Shown: positions 13,357 through 23,124 of the stretch, piece after piece
How positions within the stretch are numbered: the stretch's first letter is position 1
Layout: each line of letters starts with the position of its first letter
Source of the DNA: Tolypocladium sp. Sup5 PDA-1
Lineage: Eukaryota; Ascomycota; Sordariomycetes; Hypocreales; Ophiocordycipitaceae
Length of the DNA stretch: 64,000 nt
NCBI GenBank assembly: GCA_000750105.3
Contig: JPHH03000035.1
Span: forward strand, 1 to 64,000
Direction: 5' to 3'
Notes under the pieces: model-generated
The model's database searches: none
What the model was told of the DNA's origin: nothing
What the model saw: only the letters and a program-made list of their open reading frames with translations
Program-made: the position numbers and the translations under genes

Positions 13357-14948
13357 TTTGGAACTGCCCACGCCAACGAGGCACATACCACAGGCACATT
13401 TTCTTTCACCCCCGTTATATTCCCTTTTCTCCTTATCCTTCGATTCTGTGCATGGCGATTGGCGTTGTCGATACGGTTCGAAGATGGTGATACCACATCG
13501 GTCGCCCCTCTTACACGAGGAATGAACTTCGTGCCGGCCGCGTTATGATGACCTTTTCTTTCCTGGAAGGCGGCGTGGCGATTTACGAGTCAAATTCCTA
13601 CAGTCTTGAGGAAACAGTATTTAGAGATGGTGATTCTTCTTCTTTTGCTTCTTGGTGCGCTCTTTTGCATTTCCCCCGTTTTCAGCTACCACGGTAGTGA
13701 AAGGTCAATATCGCGTCGACTGGACAATAATTGTTGGACATATGGACATGCGCACTTGTATTGGATCTTCACTGCGTGAAACAGCTTTCTTTACTTTACG
13801 ATTGATGACGATGCTGGTTGGCGGTGGAGGATTGGGAGCAGCCAAGAGCTAAGAGGACGCGCCAGGAGGAGGCAAAGGGCCACGAGTCTACACAGACGAC
13901 AAAGGGAGCGAGATCATGCGGCCGAGAGGCGGCGGGTATGCCTTTACAATGCTGCCTCACGGCACCTTGTTGAGTGGAAGATCGGAGCCGGGATGGCGGA
14001 GAGTACGAAGTAGCTGCAGCAGTACGTGGCAGGCACTTGTGATTCAATAAAAGAACCTTTGGCTTGCGAACACGAGACTGAGCAGTGAAGCGACATGTAA
14101 TGTTTGTGCGGGCTGGGAAGGGACTGTCGATGACGCAGCTGCGAGGTGGTGGTGATGGGATGGCTTCATGCACTGGGACCAACAGCAGCACCTAGGGGGG
14201 TTCGAGCGCCGACAGAACCATGGCGTCTTGGCAATTGCAGTGCTGAAAAGAGTTTTAAGCGAACCTCTGGCCAAAAAGAATTGCCTGGATGATTTTTTTC
14301 CAAGTAGGAAAAAAAGACAAAAAATAAGAAGCGTTGTCATTCTCCATCTCGCCCTTCCAACCCAAGCCCCCCGCGGTCGTGATCCAGCCCGCCACGCGAC
14401 GGGGGAGAGGTCTCTGCAGAGTGAATCCTCCCTCAAGGATCATCTCCAGTGCTTAGGGCCGCAATAAATCTTTTACCGACAGTCGCGAGTTGCCTGCGCG
14501 AGCGGGCAGCCACCGCAGCATTCGGGCTGGGCGCCAAGCGGGGGGGATCTGACGGGGTTGAGTTGGAAGGAGAGGAGCGAGATAGGTGTGAGAGACTTCG
14601 CCGTTGGACCATTACAGCCAAGAATTTGGCGACTTATTTTGCTCTATAGACCTAGGCCCGGGCCCGGGCGGAGAAATGTCGGCGCGGGGGGGGTCAATTG
14701 GTGTAACCTTGGACCCTTGAGCTGCAACCACCATCAGACTCGCAGCAGCTTCAACAACAAGCAATTCTGGGGACGATACGCAACACGCAAGCCATTGATG
14801 GCGGGCATCGCTTTCATCTGCAGCGGCTCGAACGGCGCGACGCGCATCCGACGGTTCTCTGCTTGAGCGATCCCTAGCCATGGCTGCTGCTCCATCGTGA
14901 GCTCCCATCAGTGCCATCATTACCGACGACAGCCAGCAACACCACACC
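13357..14948. other. Intergenic region between the WD40 and PIG-H genes
   Basis: This holds the 3' end of the WD40 gene and the promoter of the PIG-H gene. AT-rich stretches and an AATAAA-like site (TCAATAAAAG near 14044) are compatible with 3' processing signals. No coding potential with a recognisable domain is visible. Confidence 0.5.
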
Positions 14949-15638
14949 ATGATCACCACCGCCCCCCGCCTGCGCATCCGCCGGCCCTCCCCCACCGCCG
15001 CCGAATTCACCGTCACCACCCTCCCGCCCGCGACGCTCTCCCTGCGCCTCCTCCGCCTGCTGCTCCTGCTGCTGCGTGCCCTCCTCTCACTCACGACGTT
15101 GCTCCTCCTGCACGCCCGCTGGGCCGTCTGCCCGCTCGCCGCCCCGCGGCCCGCGACGCCGACCCCCCGCCCCGACACGCCCTTCTCCGCCGCGGCGCTG
15201 TGGTTCGCGCTCGACTCGTTCCAGCGGTCGCCGACGGGGCTGCTCCTCGCGCGCGCCGCGCAGGGCGTCCCGCTAACGGTGCTGCTCCCCGCGGCTGCGG
15301 CCGTCTTCTACCTGCTCGGGCTGCGGGTGCACGCGCACGAGTCGCTGCTCGTGCTGCGCGGGCTGGGCGTCCAGACGACCGAGTCGCCCAAGACGTACTT
15401 TGCCAGCGCCGCCACGCGCTTCATCCCGACGGAGAAGATCCAGGACATCTTCGTCAACGAGGCCTTCCGCGGGCTCGAGGTGCGGTACTACCTCATCGTG
15501 GTCGTCGAGGGCGAGGACGACGTCGTGGTTGTGTTTCCGGGCTTGTTGCCGAGACGGAAGATTGTCGAGGCGGTGTGGAGGGGCGCGAGGGAGTGCTTGT
15601 ACGAGGGACGGGTGGAAGAGAAGGGACAGACGGTTTAG
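14949..15638 (+). CDS. GPI15: GPI-GlcNAc transferase subunit PIG-H / Gpi15
   Basis: A single exon encodes 229 residues. The protein belongs to the PIG-H family, a non-catalytic subunit of the ER enzyme that transfers GlcNAc from UDP-GlcNAc to phosphatidylinositol, the first step of GPI-anchor synthesis. Residues about 31-55 and 96-118 are strongly hydrophobic and form the membrane hairpin typical of the family. The PIG-H domain follows (residues about 120-215), with HESLLVLRGLGVQT, FIPTEKIQDIFVNEAF and VVVFPGLLPRRKIVE. These match the conserved core, including the I-P-x-x-x-I-x-D block and the terminal FPG-L-R motif. The start ATG is the first in frame. The gene converges on the Pus3 gene, with 159 bp between stop codons. 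Confidence 0.9.
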   Translation: MITTAPRLRIRRPSPTAAEFTVTTLPPATLSLRLLRLLLLLLRALLSLTTLLLLHARWAVCPLAAPRPATPTPRPDTPFSAAALWFALDSFQRSPTGLLLARAAQGVPLTVLLPAAAAVFYLLGLRVHAHESLLVLRGLGVQTTESPKTYFASAATRFIPTEKIQDIFVNEAFRGLEVRYYLIVVVEGEDDVVVVFPGLLPRRKIVEAVWRGARECLYEGRVEEKGQTV

Positions 15639-15797
15639 AAGGGCCACTTTTGACGCCATACATATGATACCCCGTAATGCGAAGCACTGGATTCTTTCAC
15701 GTTCGCTACTCGCCAAGGGGACCTCAGGAGGGACAGCAACAGCACGAATGCGACATGACATGCCGTCTATTCAACATGTGTTTCCATTTAGACGCAC

Positions 15798-17639
15798 CTA
15801 CTCGTCCGCCATGGCCTCGTCATCCTTTCTCCTCCCAATGCCCTTTTGCGCCCGCATGTCCTCGGCGTCCACGTAGCCCTTGCGCTTCGCGTACTTGTCA
15901 TTCTGCTCCTCGGGCGACTGTAGCAACTCCTTTTTCATGACGGGCACATACTTGCCGCCCAACCGCCCGCTGTTGCCGCCCTCGTATACCCTCGCGCTGG
16001 CGTTGGCCTTTCCGCCCCCCTGCCCGCTGGCATCCTGCAGGGACCCCTGATGCGAGATCTGCTGCAGCAGCTGGTTGGCGAGCAGCTCGTCCATCTTCCT
16101 CTCGCGCCAGAGCTCCCACATGCCGTCCATGAGCCCAAACTGGCCAAACCTGTTGGGCGCGTACTCGTCGCCCACCCATACCCACTGCATGGCGTCCTTG
16201 CGATCCGTAACGTCCACCGGCGCCGTCGAGACTTCGTCCCGCAGGTCGGGGAAGATACAATCCCAGAGCACGAGCGGCACCTCGTCCGCCATGGTGTAGC
16301 TCGGCCTGCCCGGGTTCTTGCTCACGTCGAGCAGCTCCGAGACGAGGGACGGGGCCTCGAGCCCCTGGCCGACGAGGAAGAGCAGGGCAACCATGTGCCG
16401 GATCTGGTGCCACAGGAAGGCCGAGCCCCGGACGTGGAAGTAGTACACCTTGGGGTGCGGCCCGTTGTCGATGCTCGGCGCCGCGAAGCTCGCGGTTTGC
16501 AGGTACGGCAACGCTGTGCTCACGTCCTTGACCTCGACAATGTCCGACTCAAAGATGCGCCTGTGAAAGTTGGTGATTTGCTTCGCCGGGTCAATCTTGC
16601 AGACGTTGCGGAAGTCGTGCTCGCCCTCGAAGCGCTTGGCCGCATCGCGCATCGCGTCAATGTCGAGCCATCCCGTCTTGACCTTGCTGCCGCCGCTCCT
16701 CGACGGCGGCTCCAGGAACGCTGGCTCCGGCGCAAAGGCCGGCTGGGTGAAGAAGTACCGGTATTGGCGCTCGCGGCACGAGAAGCGGGCTGAGAAGTCG
16801 GGAGGAGGAGAGGGACACCATGCCAAGGCGCGGATGTCCTTGGGGAGGAGGCGGTTGAGGATCCTTGGGTAGCAGAGCTCGTCCTTGACGTCGTCAAAGG
16901 GCTTCGTCTCCTCTGTGTCCTCCTCCATCTCATCTGGCCTCGGCTCCGCCATCGCTGCGTCCTGCTCTACCGCTTCGCTTCCATCCAGTTTCACCCGCTT
17001 CGTGGGCAAAGGCCGGTTGCTCCTCACTCTCAACCCAATGACTTGGCCAAAGGCGCTCACTCCGCGGTCGGTCCGTCCGCATTTCGAGTACTCGCAGCAG
17101 TCGAACTGGACCACCTTTTCGTCGTCGGGGAAGATGAGACACGACTTCGTGAGCGCGTTCCACAGTTCCTCCTCGATGGATGGCTGGTTTCCCATGGCCT
17201 GGAACTCGAAGCCGCCGTAGTTTTTGCCCAAGTACGCCAGCTTGATGGCAATGTACCGCGTCGAGTATCTCGAGGGGTCCATCTTCCGTTTCCCTTTCGG
17301 GGGCTTCACCTTCGGGGGGGCCGCAGCATCCGCCCCTGATGAAACCGCCCCGGATGTCTCATTTCGGGGTTCTGCCTGCTGAACTGGCGGTGCCGGACGC
17401 GTCTTCAACTCCGACTCCAGCTCCTTGAGCCTCTGAATGAGACCGGTCTTGGTCCAGCTGTTGTAGTTGGTGTCGCCAGACATGTTGCGATGAGGGTTCA
17501 CCTTGGGCGGCGGCCGTAGGCGCTCAGAGTATTCTGAAGACGAGATTTGACGACAGTGCTGGACGACTCTGGGTCTGCAGGCTCTGGGTATGGCGCCGAC
17601 AGACACACCGCGCCCAAAGCTACCGTGGAAAGGACGCAT
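15798..17639 (-). CDS. DEG1: tRNA pseudouridine synthase Pus3/Deg1 (positions 38/39)
   Basis: A single exon encodes 613 residues of the TruA superfamily. The catalytic motif GRTDRGVSAFGQ carries the essential Asp near residue 191. The preceding YLGKNYGGFEFQ and SIEEELWNALTKS, and the later HDFRNVCKID and FLWHQIRHMVALLFLVG, assign it to the Pus3/Deg1 branch rather than Pus1. Members convert U38/U39 of the tRNA anticodon arm to pseudouridine. A Leu/Glu-rich helix (residues about 64-80) precedes the domain. The first ATG gives an Arg-rich leader that could target mitochondria; an internal ATG at 17483 (MSGDTNYNSW) would give a 561-residue cytosolic/nuclear form. It is longer than yeast Deg1 because of the N-terminus and an acidic insert (EMEEDTEETK). 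It diverges from the GTPase gene at 17862. Confidence 0.93.
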   Translation of the reverse strand: MRPFHGSFGRGVSVGAIPRACRPRVVQHCRQISSSEYSERLRPPPKVNPHRNMSGDTNYNSWTKTGLIQRLKELESELKTRPAPPVQQAEPRNETSGAVSSGADAAAPPKVKPPKGKRKMDPSRYSTRYIAIKLAYLGKNYGGFEFQAMGNQPSIEEELWNALTKSCLIFPDDEKVVQFDCCEYSKCGRTDRGVSAFGQVIGLRVRSNRPLPTKRVKLDGSEAVEQDAAMAEPRPDEMEEDTEETKPFDDVKDELCYPRILNRLLPKDIRALAWCPSPPPDFSARFSCRERQYRYFFTQPAFAPEPAFLEPPSRSGGSKVKTGWLDIDAMRDAAKRFEGEHDFRNVCKIDPAKQITNFHRRIFESDIVEVKDVSTALPYLQTASFAAPSIDNGPHPKVYYFHVRGSAFLWHQIRHMVALLFLVGQGLEAPSLVSELLDVSKNPGRPSYTMADEVPLVLWDCIFPDLRDEVSTAPVDVTDRKDAMQWVWVGDEYAPNRFGQFGLMDGMWELWRERKMDELLANQLLQQISHQGSLQDASGQGGGKANASARVYEGGNSGRLGGKYVPVMKKELLQSPEEQNDKYAKRKGYVDAEDMRAQKGIGRRKDDEAMADE

Positions 17640-17861
17640 GTAAGTTGGCGCAGATTTTATTTATACCAGCGCCTTCAAGACGATGCTGGAGTCACAAGCA
17701 AAAGCGGGTTTCTTAAAGTGTGGCTGAGCTGGCACTGTGGCTTGTTGGCGCCACACCGCGGCCCTTTCCACCGTTTGCTTCGCTCATCGTACTCGTAGCA
17801 ACACTCATCCTCACCCATTTCGTGCATCACCGATAACCCTCATTTTGGATGCCAGGGAAAC

Positions 17862-18556
17862 ATGGACCCCGAGGTTGTCAGAGTTCTGCTTGTAGGGGAT
17901 GATAGATGCGGCAAGACGACCTTTTTATCGTTTGTGATCCTCTATCTAGTCCGGGCCTCTGCCAAACTCACATGCTGACTCTCTCTGGCCTCTGACTAGG
18001 AGGCTCAGTGCTGGCGAACACACGAATCCGATTCCGCTCCTCCGCGACATTGACCAGCCGTACATATTCGACATCAACCTGGGCCCCAAAAGTTATCGTT
18101 TAGAGTTTCACGACACCTCAAGCCCCGACAACTGGCGGCTGCTGGACCCCGATGTCATCATCATCTGCTACGACATCAGTCAGCGGCTGAGTCTCATCAA
18201 CATGAAGAGATATGTCAGTCTCTCCGCCTTTCATGTCCGAAACTTGTCCTGTCTGATGCTGACAACGAGGCTAGTGGATCGATGAGGTGAAGACGGCGTT
18301 CAAGCGGAGCGACGGCCTGCCCGTTGTGATCCTCGGGCTGAAGCGGGATCTGAGGTCGGAGACGGACCCCAACGGAATCATCCTTCCGCACGAGGCGTAT
18401 CAGTTGGCGCAGACGATGAGGGCAGACCGGTATGTCGAATGCTCCGCAGTGACGGGAGAGCTGGTCACGCTGGCGTTTGAGGACATTTGCAAGACGGCCA
18501 CCGGGACGACGACGAAGACTGGAGGCCAGACCGAGGGCGGTTGCACGGTGCTCTGA
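17862..18556 (+). CDS. Atypical Ras/Rho-like small GTPase, 187 aa
   Basis: Three exons (17862-17929, 18000-18213, 18275-18556) give 187 residues. The P-loop GDDRCGKT (12-19) is intact. The G4 position reads LKRD (116-119) and G5 reads ECSAVTG (149-155), both close to Rho proteins. The C-terminus CTVL is a CaaL prenylation box, predicting geranylgeranylation and membrane attachment. The switch regions are abnormal: no clear effector threonine is seen, and the G3 DxxGQ motif is replaced by DTSSPDN (61-67), so the glycine and catalytic glutamine are missing. Family knowledge predicts poor GTP hydrolysis or an altered cycle; that is inference. The first intron uses a GTTTGT donor, chosen because it restores LSRLSAGE. 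Only 222 bp separate its start from that of the divergent Pus3 gene. Confidence 0.85.
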
Positions 18557-18644
18557 GGTGGCGTCGGATGTGGCCGCGTGAGTCCTCCTCCGCCTGGTCC
18601 ATGGAACTCAAGGCCGGGCTGAGCTGTTGGGAGGGCCGTGGACT

Positions 18645-19188
18645 TTACGCAGCTGCAGCGTCGTTCATGCTCACGTCGGCGGCTTCCGCAGCACCGGCAG
18701 CGTCCCCTGCTTCAGCAGCCGCGGCAGCATCAGCCTCAAACTGGCCGAGGACCTGGGCGACGATGTTGACCATTTCCTCCTGCTGCTCATCGTTGAAGCG
18801 ATCGGCCATGTCCTCGACGACGGTGTTGAGGGCCGCGACAGAGGCGGGACGGAGATTGAGGATCATGATGACCTCGCCCTTGGACAGCTCGTATGGGCGC
18901 AACCGCTCGAGGAGCTGAGAGATGCACTGCGGGCGGTAGGTGACTGGTATCTGGCTCAGGGGACTAGGCGAACTCTTCAGGTACTGCAGCAGCTACACGC
19001 AATTGCTGGTCAGCTCTGATGGCCCGTCATCGGGCAGGGATGAATGCTGCACCCACCTCCTTGACCACCATCTCCAGGTTGGGCGGCCCGCGGCGCTTCG
19101 TGGGCTTGTATCGCTGGCGCTGGTCCACGAGGTGCTGGTAGACCTCGTAGTTGGACAGGACGGCCGATTGAGACTCGATGACCTTCAT
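18645..19188 (-). CDS. RPC17: RNA polymerase III subunit Rpc17 (Rpc9, Rpb4-like)
   Basis: Two exons (19057-19188 and 18645-18992; 64-nt intron) encode 159 residues. The N-terminus MKVIESQSAVLSNYEV and the core PYELSKGEVIMILNLRP, then LNTVVEDMADRFND, are diagnostic of the Rpc17/CGRP-RCP family. In Pol III this subunit pairs with Rpc25 to form the stalk that contacts TFIIIB and takes part in initiation. The HRDC-like helical domain spans residues about 55-135. The C-terminal tail is Ala-rich and acidic and probably flexible. The start is fixed by conservation of the first ten residues. A CAGCCAG-type 7-bp repeat abuts the start codon in the 5' leader. The gene converges on the GTPase gene, with 88 bp between the stops. 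Confidence 0.92.
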
Positions 19189-19230
19189 GGCTGCTGGCTG
19201 CTGGCTGCTGGCTGCTGGCTGGCTGGGTCG
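19189..19230. repeat. 7-bp tandem repeat (GGCTGCT) next to the RPC17 start codon
   Basis: About four to five copies of GGCTGCT end in GGCTGGCTGGG. On the transcribed minus strand the array reads (AGCAGCC)n and runs straight into the ATG of the Rpc17 gene, so it lies in the 5' leader or core promoter. Its length is likely to vary between isolates. Confidence 0.8.
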
Positions 19231-20493
19231 GTGCTGGTGTTGGTTCCAAGAGACGGGGCGTGGAGGAACGAGGTGAGGTGGTTGGACAGCAAAAGCAAGC
19301 TTGATGAGGCTCTGCTCGCAGGCTGCAGGATCACAAGCTAAAAGCCCCGTCGGTGCACCGCGCAATGGTGTCTCGGCCAGTCACGAACTGGTTGGTGTTC
19401 AGTTACGTCTTCTCGAAGCCTTGCTCTCCAATGACCCTGAGGCCGATTTTTTTGCACCGATGCTCACGACATGGCACTGGGAGAGCCCCAGGTAGCCAAT
19501 CAGCGTGACCGGCGATGGCGCGCCCTGCTGGGCAAGCGAACGCCAGTCACCTGGAAGGCGCTGTAGCTACGGGCTAATATAAGAGTACAGTGGCCTCGGA
19601 AGGAGGGTAGCGGCTCCTTCAGCCCTGCGGCCGCCAGAAGCCGCAACGGTGTGGGACGCGACGCCTTCGCACTGTGCTGGCACATGTACCGAGGGGCATT
19701 TGGGGCAGACGACAGCTGAGCGTTTGGTGACGACAGCCACTGTGCAACGGCAGCCTCCAAGGGAGTCCAGCACCGTAGTGAAGCCCCGACAGGCGGGAAG
19801 TCGGACCAGTTAGCGCTGCTAACGGTGGGAATTGCAAGCTCCCCGCACTGGTTTGCGCCATTCAGGGAACTGCAACCCCACCATGAAAGGACCGCCTGAG
19901 ACGCATATTTTTTTCTCCTGGAGGAGGAATTCATACTGTCCTCCTCCCCTCAACCACGGACTGAGAAGGTACCTGAGTCAGAGCGAAAGGTCTCGCTAGA
20001 CTCTGCGGCTCTGCCCAGCTCAGCTCATCTTCTTCATCATCATCATCATCAACTCTTCGTTCTCCCGTGCCTCCATTGCCCATTCGCCACGATGCTGCTC
20101 TAACATCATCCGCGTCCCCTTTTGGTCGCTGCCGCCGCTGTGCCCCAGCCGCTCTCCGTTGCCACCGGCTAAAGCCTCTGGCCTCTGTCGCCGCAATCGG
20201 CCAGCACGATAATTCTCGGCTGTAGCCTCTGACGTCGGCTCCAAACTCCCCACTCTGCTCGACGGGTCTGGCGGGGACGAAAAAAAACATCCCCAAGGGC
20301 CAAGCAGCTGTCCCTCTTTCGTAAGGCGGCTTGCTCGTGCACGAGACCAAGCCCCTCTCCCCTTGGGCGTTTCCAGCCGCCTTGGACATCCATCCTTCGG
20401 TCGACCGACGGAGTCACGGGGAACAGACAGACAGACAGGCAGGCAGGCAGGCAGACGACAGAGTCAGTCAAGGAGATACTACGACACCAAGCC
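19231..20493. other. Divergent promoter region, RPC17 / PRPP synthetase
   Basis: This interval lies between the divergently transcribed Pol III subunit and PRPP synthetase genes. Visible items are a GAAGAAGATGA-like/CAT triplet run at about 20030-20052 and a tetranucleotide array (ACAG then GGCA) at about 20425-20456, just 5' of the PRPP synthetase start. No coding region can be supported. Confidence 0.5.
20425..20456. repeat. Tetranucleotide microsatellite ACAG/GGCA in the PRS 5' leader
   Basis: The run reads as about four ACAG units followed by about four GGCA units and ends about 37 bp before the ATG of the PRPP synthetase gene. It is a simple microsatellite in the probable 5' UTR. Confidence 0.8.
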
Positions 20494-21875
20494 ATGGTCC
20501 GCAATATTGTGCTCCTCGGCGGCAATTCGCATCCGCAGTTGACGGAAAATGTCTGCAACTTCCTCTGCATCCCGCCCTGCGACCGCATCCTCACCAGATT
20601 CTCGGGTGGCGAGTCCCGCTGCGAGATCAAGGACTCGGTCCGCGGCAAGGATGTTTACATCATCCAGTCCGGCTCCGGCAGCGTCAACAACAACCTCATC
20701 GACCTCTGCATCATGATCTCTGCCTGCAAGACGGGATCTGCAAAGCGCGTCACCGCCGTCGTCCCGCTCTTCCCTTACTCGAGACAGCCCGACTGGCCGT
20801 ACAACAAATCCGGCGCGCCCCTGTCCAAGCCGTCCGATGGCCAGGGCAGAAAGGACTACACGTTCGAGAGCGTGCCGGCCACGCCTCGCCCCGGCGGTCC
20901 TCGAAGCAACGGCCTCACCAATGGCGTCTACAACCTCGCCGAGAAGCTGTCCAAGAGCTCCATCGCGGAATCCCGCGGCCCCAGTGAAGGCAATGGCCAC
21001 GGCAATGGCGGAGAGTACTTGCCTAAGAGGTCAGACACCGTCTCCAGCCTTGGCTCCAATGGCCGCGGCCATCACGGTGAGGGCTCCGTCTCCTCCCAGC
21101 GAAGCTACACGACACACGACTACGAGAACCCCAGCACCATCTCCGCCTTCCAGCCCAAGCCGGGATACAAGCAGTGGGTGGCTCAGGCCGGCACCCTCGT
21201 TGCCGACCTCCTGACGTGCGCCGGCGCCGACCACATCATCACCATGGACCTCCACGACCCGCAATACCAGGGCTTCTTCGACATTCCCGTTGACAACCTC
21301 TACGGCAGGCCGCTCATCCAAAACTACATCCAGAAGAACATCCCCGACTACAAGGAGGCCGTGGTCGTTTCTCCCGATGCTGGTGGTGCCAAGCGAGCCA
21401 CGCTCATTGCCGACAGTCTTAAGATGGACTTTGCTCTCATTCACAAGGTAGTACGCTCTGACATTCTGCTTGATCCCTGCTCACGAGGCCTCAGGAACGT
21501 CGTCCCATCAAGTTTACCGACCAGCGCAACGCCAGCATGATGCTCGTCGGCGACATTGCCAACCGTGTCTGCATCCTCGTCGACGACCTTGGCGATACCG
21601 CCAACACCATCACGCGTGCGGCCAAGCTGCTCAAGCGCGAGGGCGCCACCAAGGTCTACGCCCTCCTCACCCACGGCGTCTTCAGTGGAGATGCCATCTC
21701 GCGCCTCAACGCCTCTGCCATTGACAAGATCGTCGTCACCAACTCGGTCCCTCAGGACGAGCACTCCCGCTTGTGCCCCAAGCTGGAGGTTTTGGACATT
21801 TCCCCAATCTTTGCCGAGGCCATTCGCCGCGTCCACCACGGCGAATCCATCAGCAGGCTCTTCCAGCATGACTGA
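20494..21875 (+). CDS. PRS1: Ribose-phosphate pyrophosphokinase (PRPP synthetase) with an insertion
   Basis: Two exons (20494-21447 and 21495-21875; 47-nt intron) encode 444 residues. The enzyme makes PRPP from ribose-5-phosphate and ATP for purine, pyrimidine, His, Trp and NAD synthesis. Visible motifs are the N-terminal FSGGESRCEI, the metal/ATP region MDLHDPQYQGFFDIPVDNL, VVVSPDAGGAKRA, the flexible-loop remnant HKERRPIKF and the PRPP loop DDLGDTANTI. Residues about 99-228 are a Ser/Gly-rich insertion that splits the segment after the ATP-contacting SRQ from the helix before GADHIITMDLH. Standard enzymes are about 318 residues. Yeast Prs1 and Prs5 also carry such non-homologous regions and act in complexes linked to cell-wall integrity, so this is a Prs1/Prs5-type subunit. 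The exact yeast counterpart is uncertain. Confidence 0.9.
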
Positions 21876-23124
21876 GGCAAAAGATTGCGTTTTGCGATTC
21901 AGCCCCCGCCAAGTCACGGACCTGGTCGGCGTCAGATCACGACGTCCTTCATCCGACACTTGCAGGGCTATTCCCGAGGCTCTTTCAAAGTCATTTCCCC
22001 TATCGCCCCTGATTTTGCTTGAGCATCTCGAGCGATTCAAGACTACAGAGGCCAGAGGCCGCTGCAACTGCTTTTGAAGGTCTGGACCATTTTTCTGGAG
22101 TTTTATGGCGGAGCTTTTCATGTCACAGTTCTGCTTGGCCTTGGGTTTGTTTCACGCCCGCATTTAGGACCGCATTTCCTCCTCGTGGACCCTCTGGGGC
22201 ACGGAAGGAGAAGAAACGACAAAAAAGGGGGAGAACTGGCAGTCTGTTTTTGGTGGCAGGCTGATGAGCAAGCGGCGAGAGCCGGCTTTGCTGTTGTGGT
22301 TGTTTTTCCTGTTTCTTGCTACACACCACACTCCAACCATTCTCCAGCCAGGAGAAAGTAGGCTCAACGCCTTGAATTTATAGAAAGTAAATGGACCGTA
22401 GAACTTGGACACTTGATGGGCGCCCACGTGCTGGCTTGTGTACCATATAAAAAGGGCGTATGTATAGAGTTCCGGCCGGTCGTGCCGACACATGTACGGC
22501 ATGAGGCCGATGTTGACTTTTGCAAAGAGAATAGAAGAAAAGATGACATGACTCCATGAAAATATGTTTCACGTGTGTGTTTGTAACCAGTCAGGTGTGT
22601 TTGTACTTCCTTGTCCGCCGATATCCACACTGTGTATTGGTAGTCGTGGCATGGCTCACACGTTTAGGTACCGAGGTTCCCGCGCATTGCCATCCTGTCC
22701 GCCGGTAAAGATTCCAAGGTGCCTCTTCTATCCTGCCAGCTGGTTTCTAGGACGCCGTTTTGGCGGCCCTTTCTCAAGCCCGGGTTTTTGTTAGTACATG
22801 TTTCGCCCCCTTTGTAATCCATCCTTCCATCGTGACAGCAAGTTCCCTCCCTTGGGGACCGGTTTCGTGATCGATCCATCGTGACAGCAAAGTTTCCCTC
22901 CACGAACCGTTCGTGGAATCCGCAAACTGCAAATATACATCATGTGTATCCCATAATCACAGCAAATTCGTCTCCCCATGTGCAACTCGTAAACAGCAAG
23001 CCCTCCATCATTGCCACCACTTAAAGCAACAGCTCTTCGCAACGGTCGTTCAAACACGCAAAATTTCACCTCTCCTATGTCAACATACCTTCTCCTCAGC
23101 CGTTCACGTTCCCTTTCAAGCAAC
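21876..23124. other. Convergent 3' intergenic region
   Basis: The PRPP synthetase and PARP-E2 genes end here on opposite strands. No gene is seen. The interval contains a short imperfect direct duplication at 22827-22850 and 22876-22901. Confidence 0.5.
22827..22901. repeat. Short direct duplication (about 25 bp, two copies)
   Basis: The unit CCATCGTGACAGCAAGTTCC and its continuation occur at 22827-22850 and again at 22876-22901 with two single-base insertions, 49 bp apart. No transposon end or target duplication is recognisable around it. Confidence 0.8.

Noticed and set aside
14195..14225. GGTTCGAG resembling a tRNA B box
   Set aside because: No A box at the right distance and no T-arm or acceptor-stem pairing around it.
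14897..15667. 256-codon plus-strand frame overlapping PIG-H
   Set aside because: It is the +1 frame of the PIG-H exon, with Arg/Pro/Ala-rich nonsense content; the PIG-H domain lies in the other frame.
16050..16793. 247-codon plus-strand frame opposite Pus3
   Set aside because: Shadow of the GC-rich Pus3 exon; composition is Val/Arg/Glu-biased and no family is recognisable.
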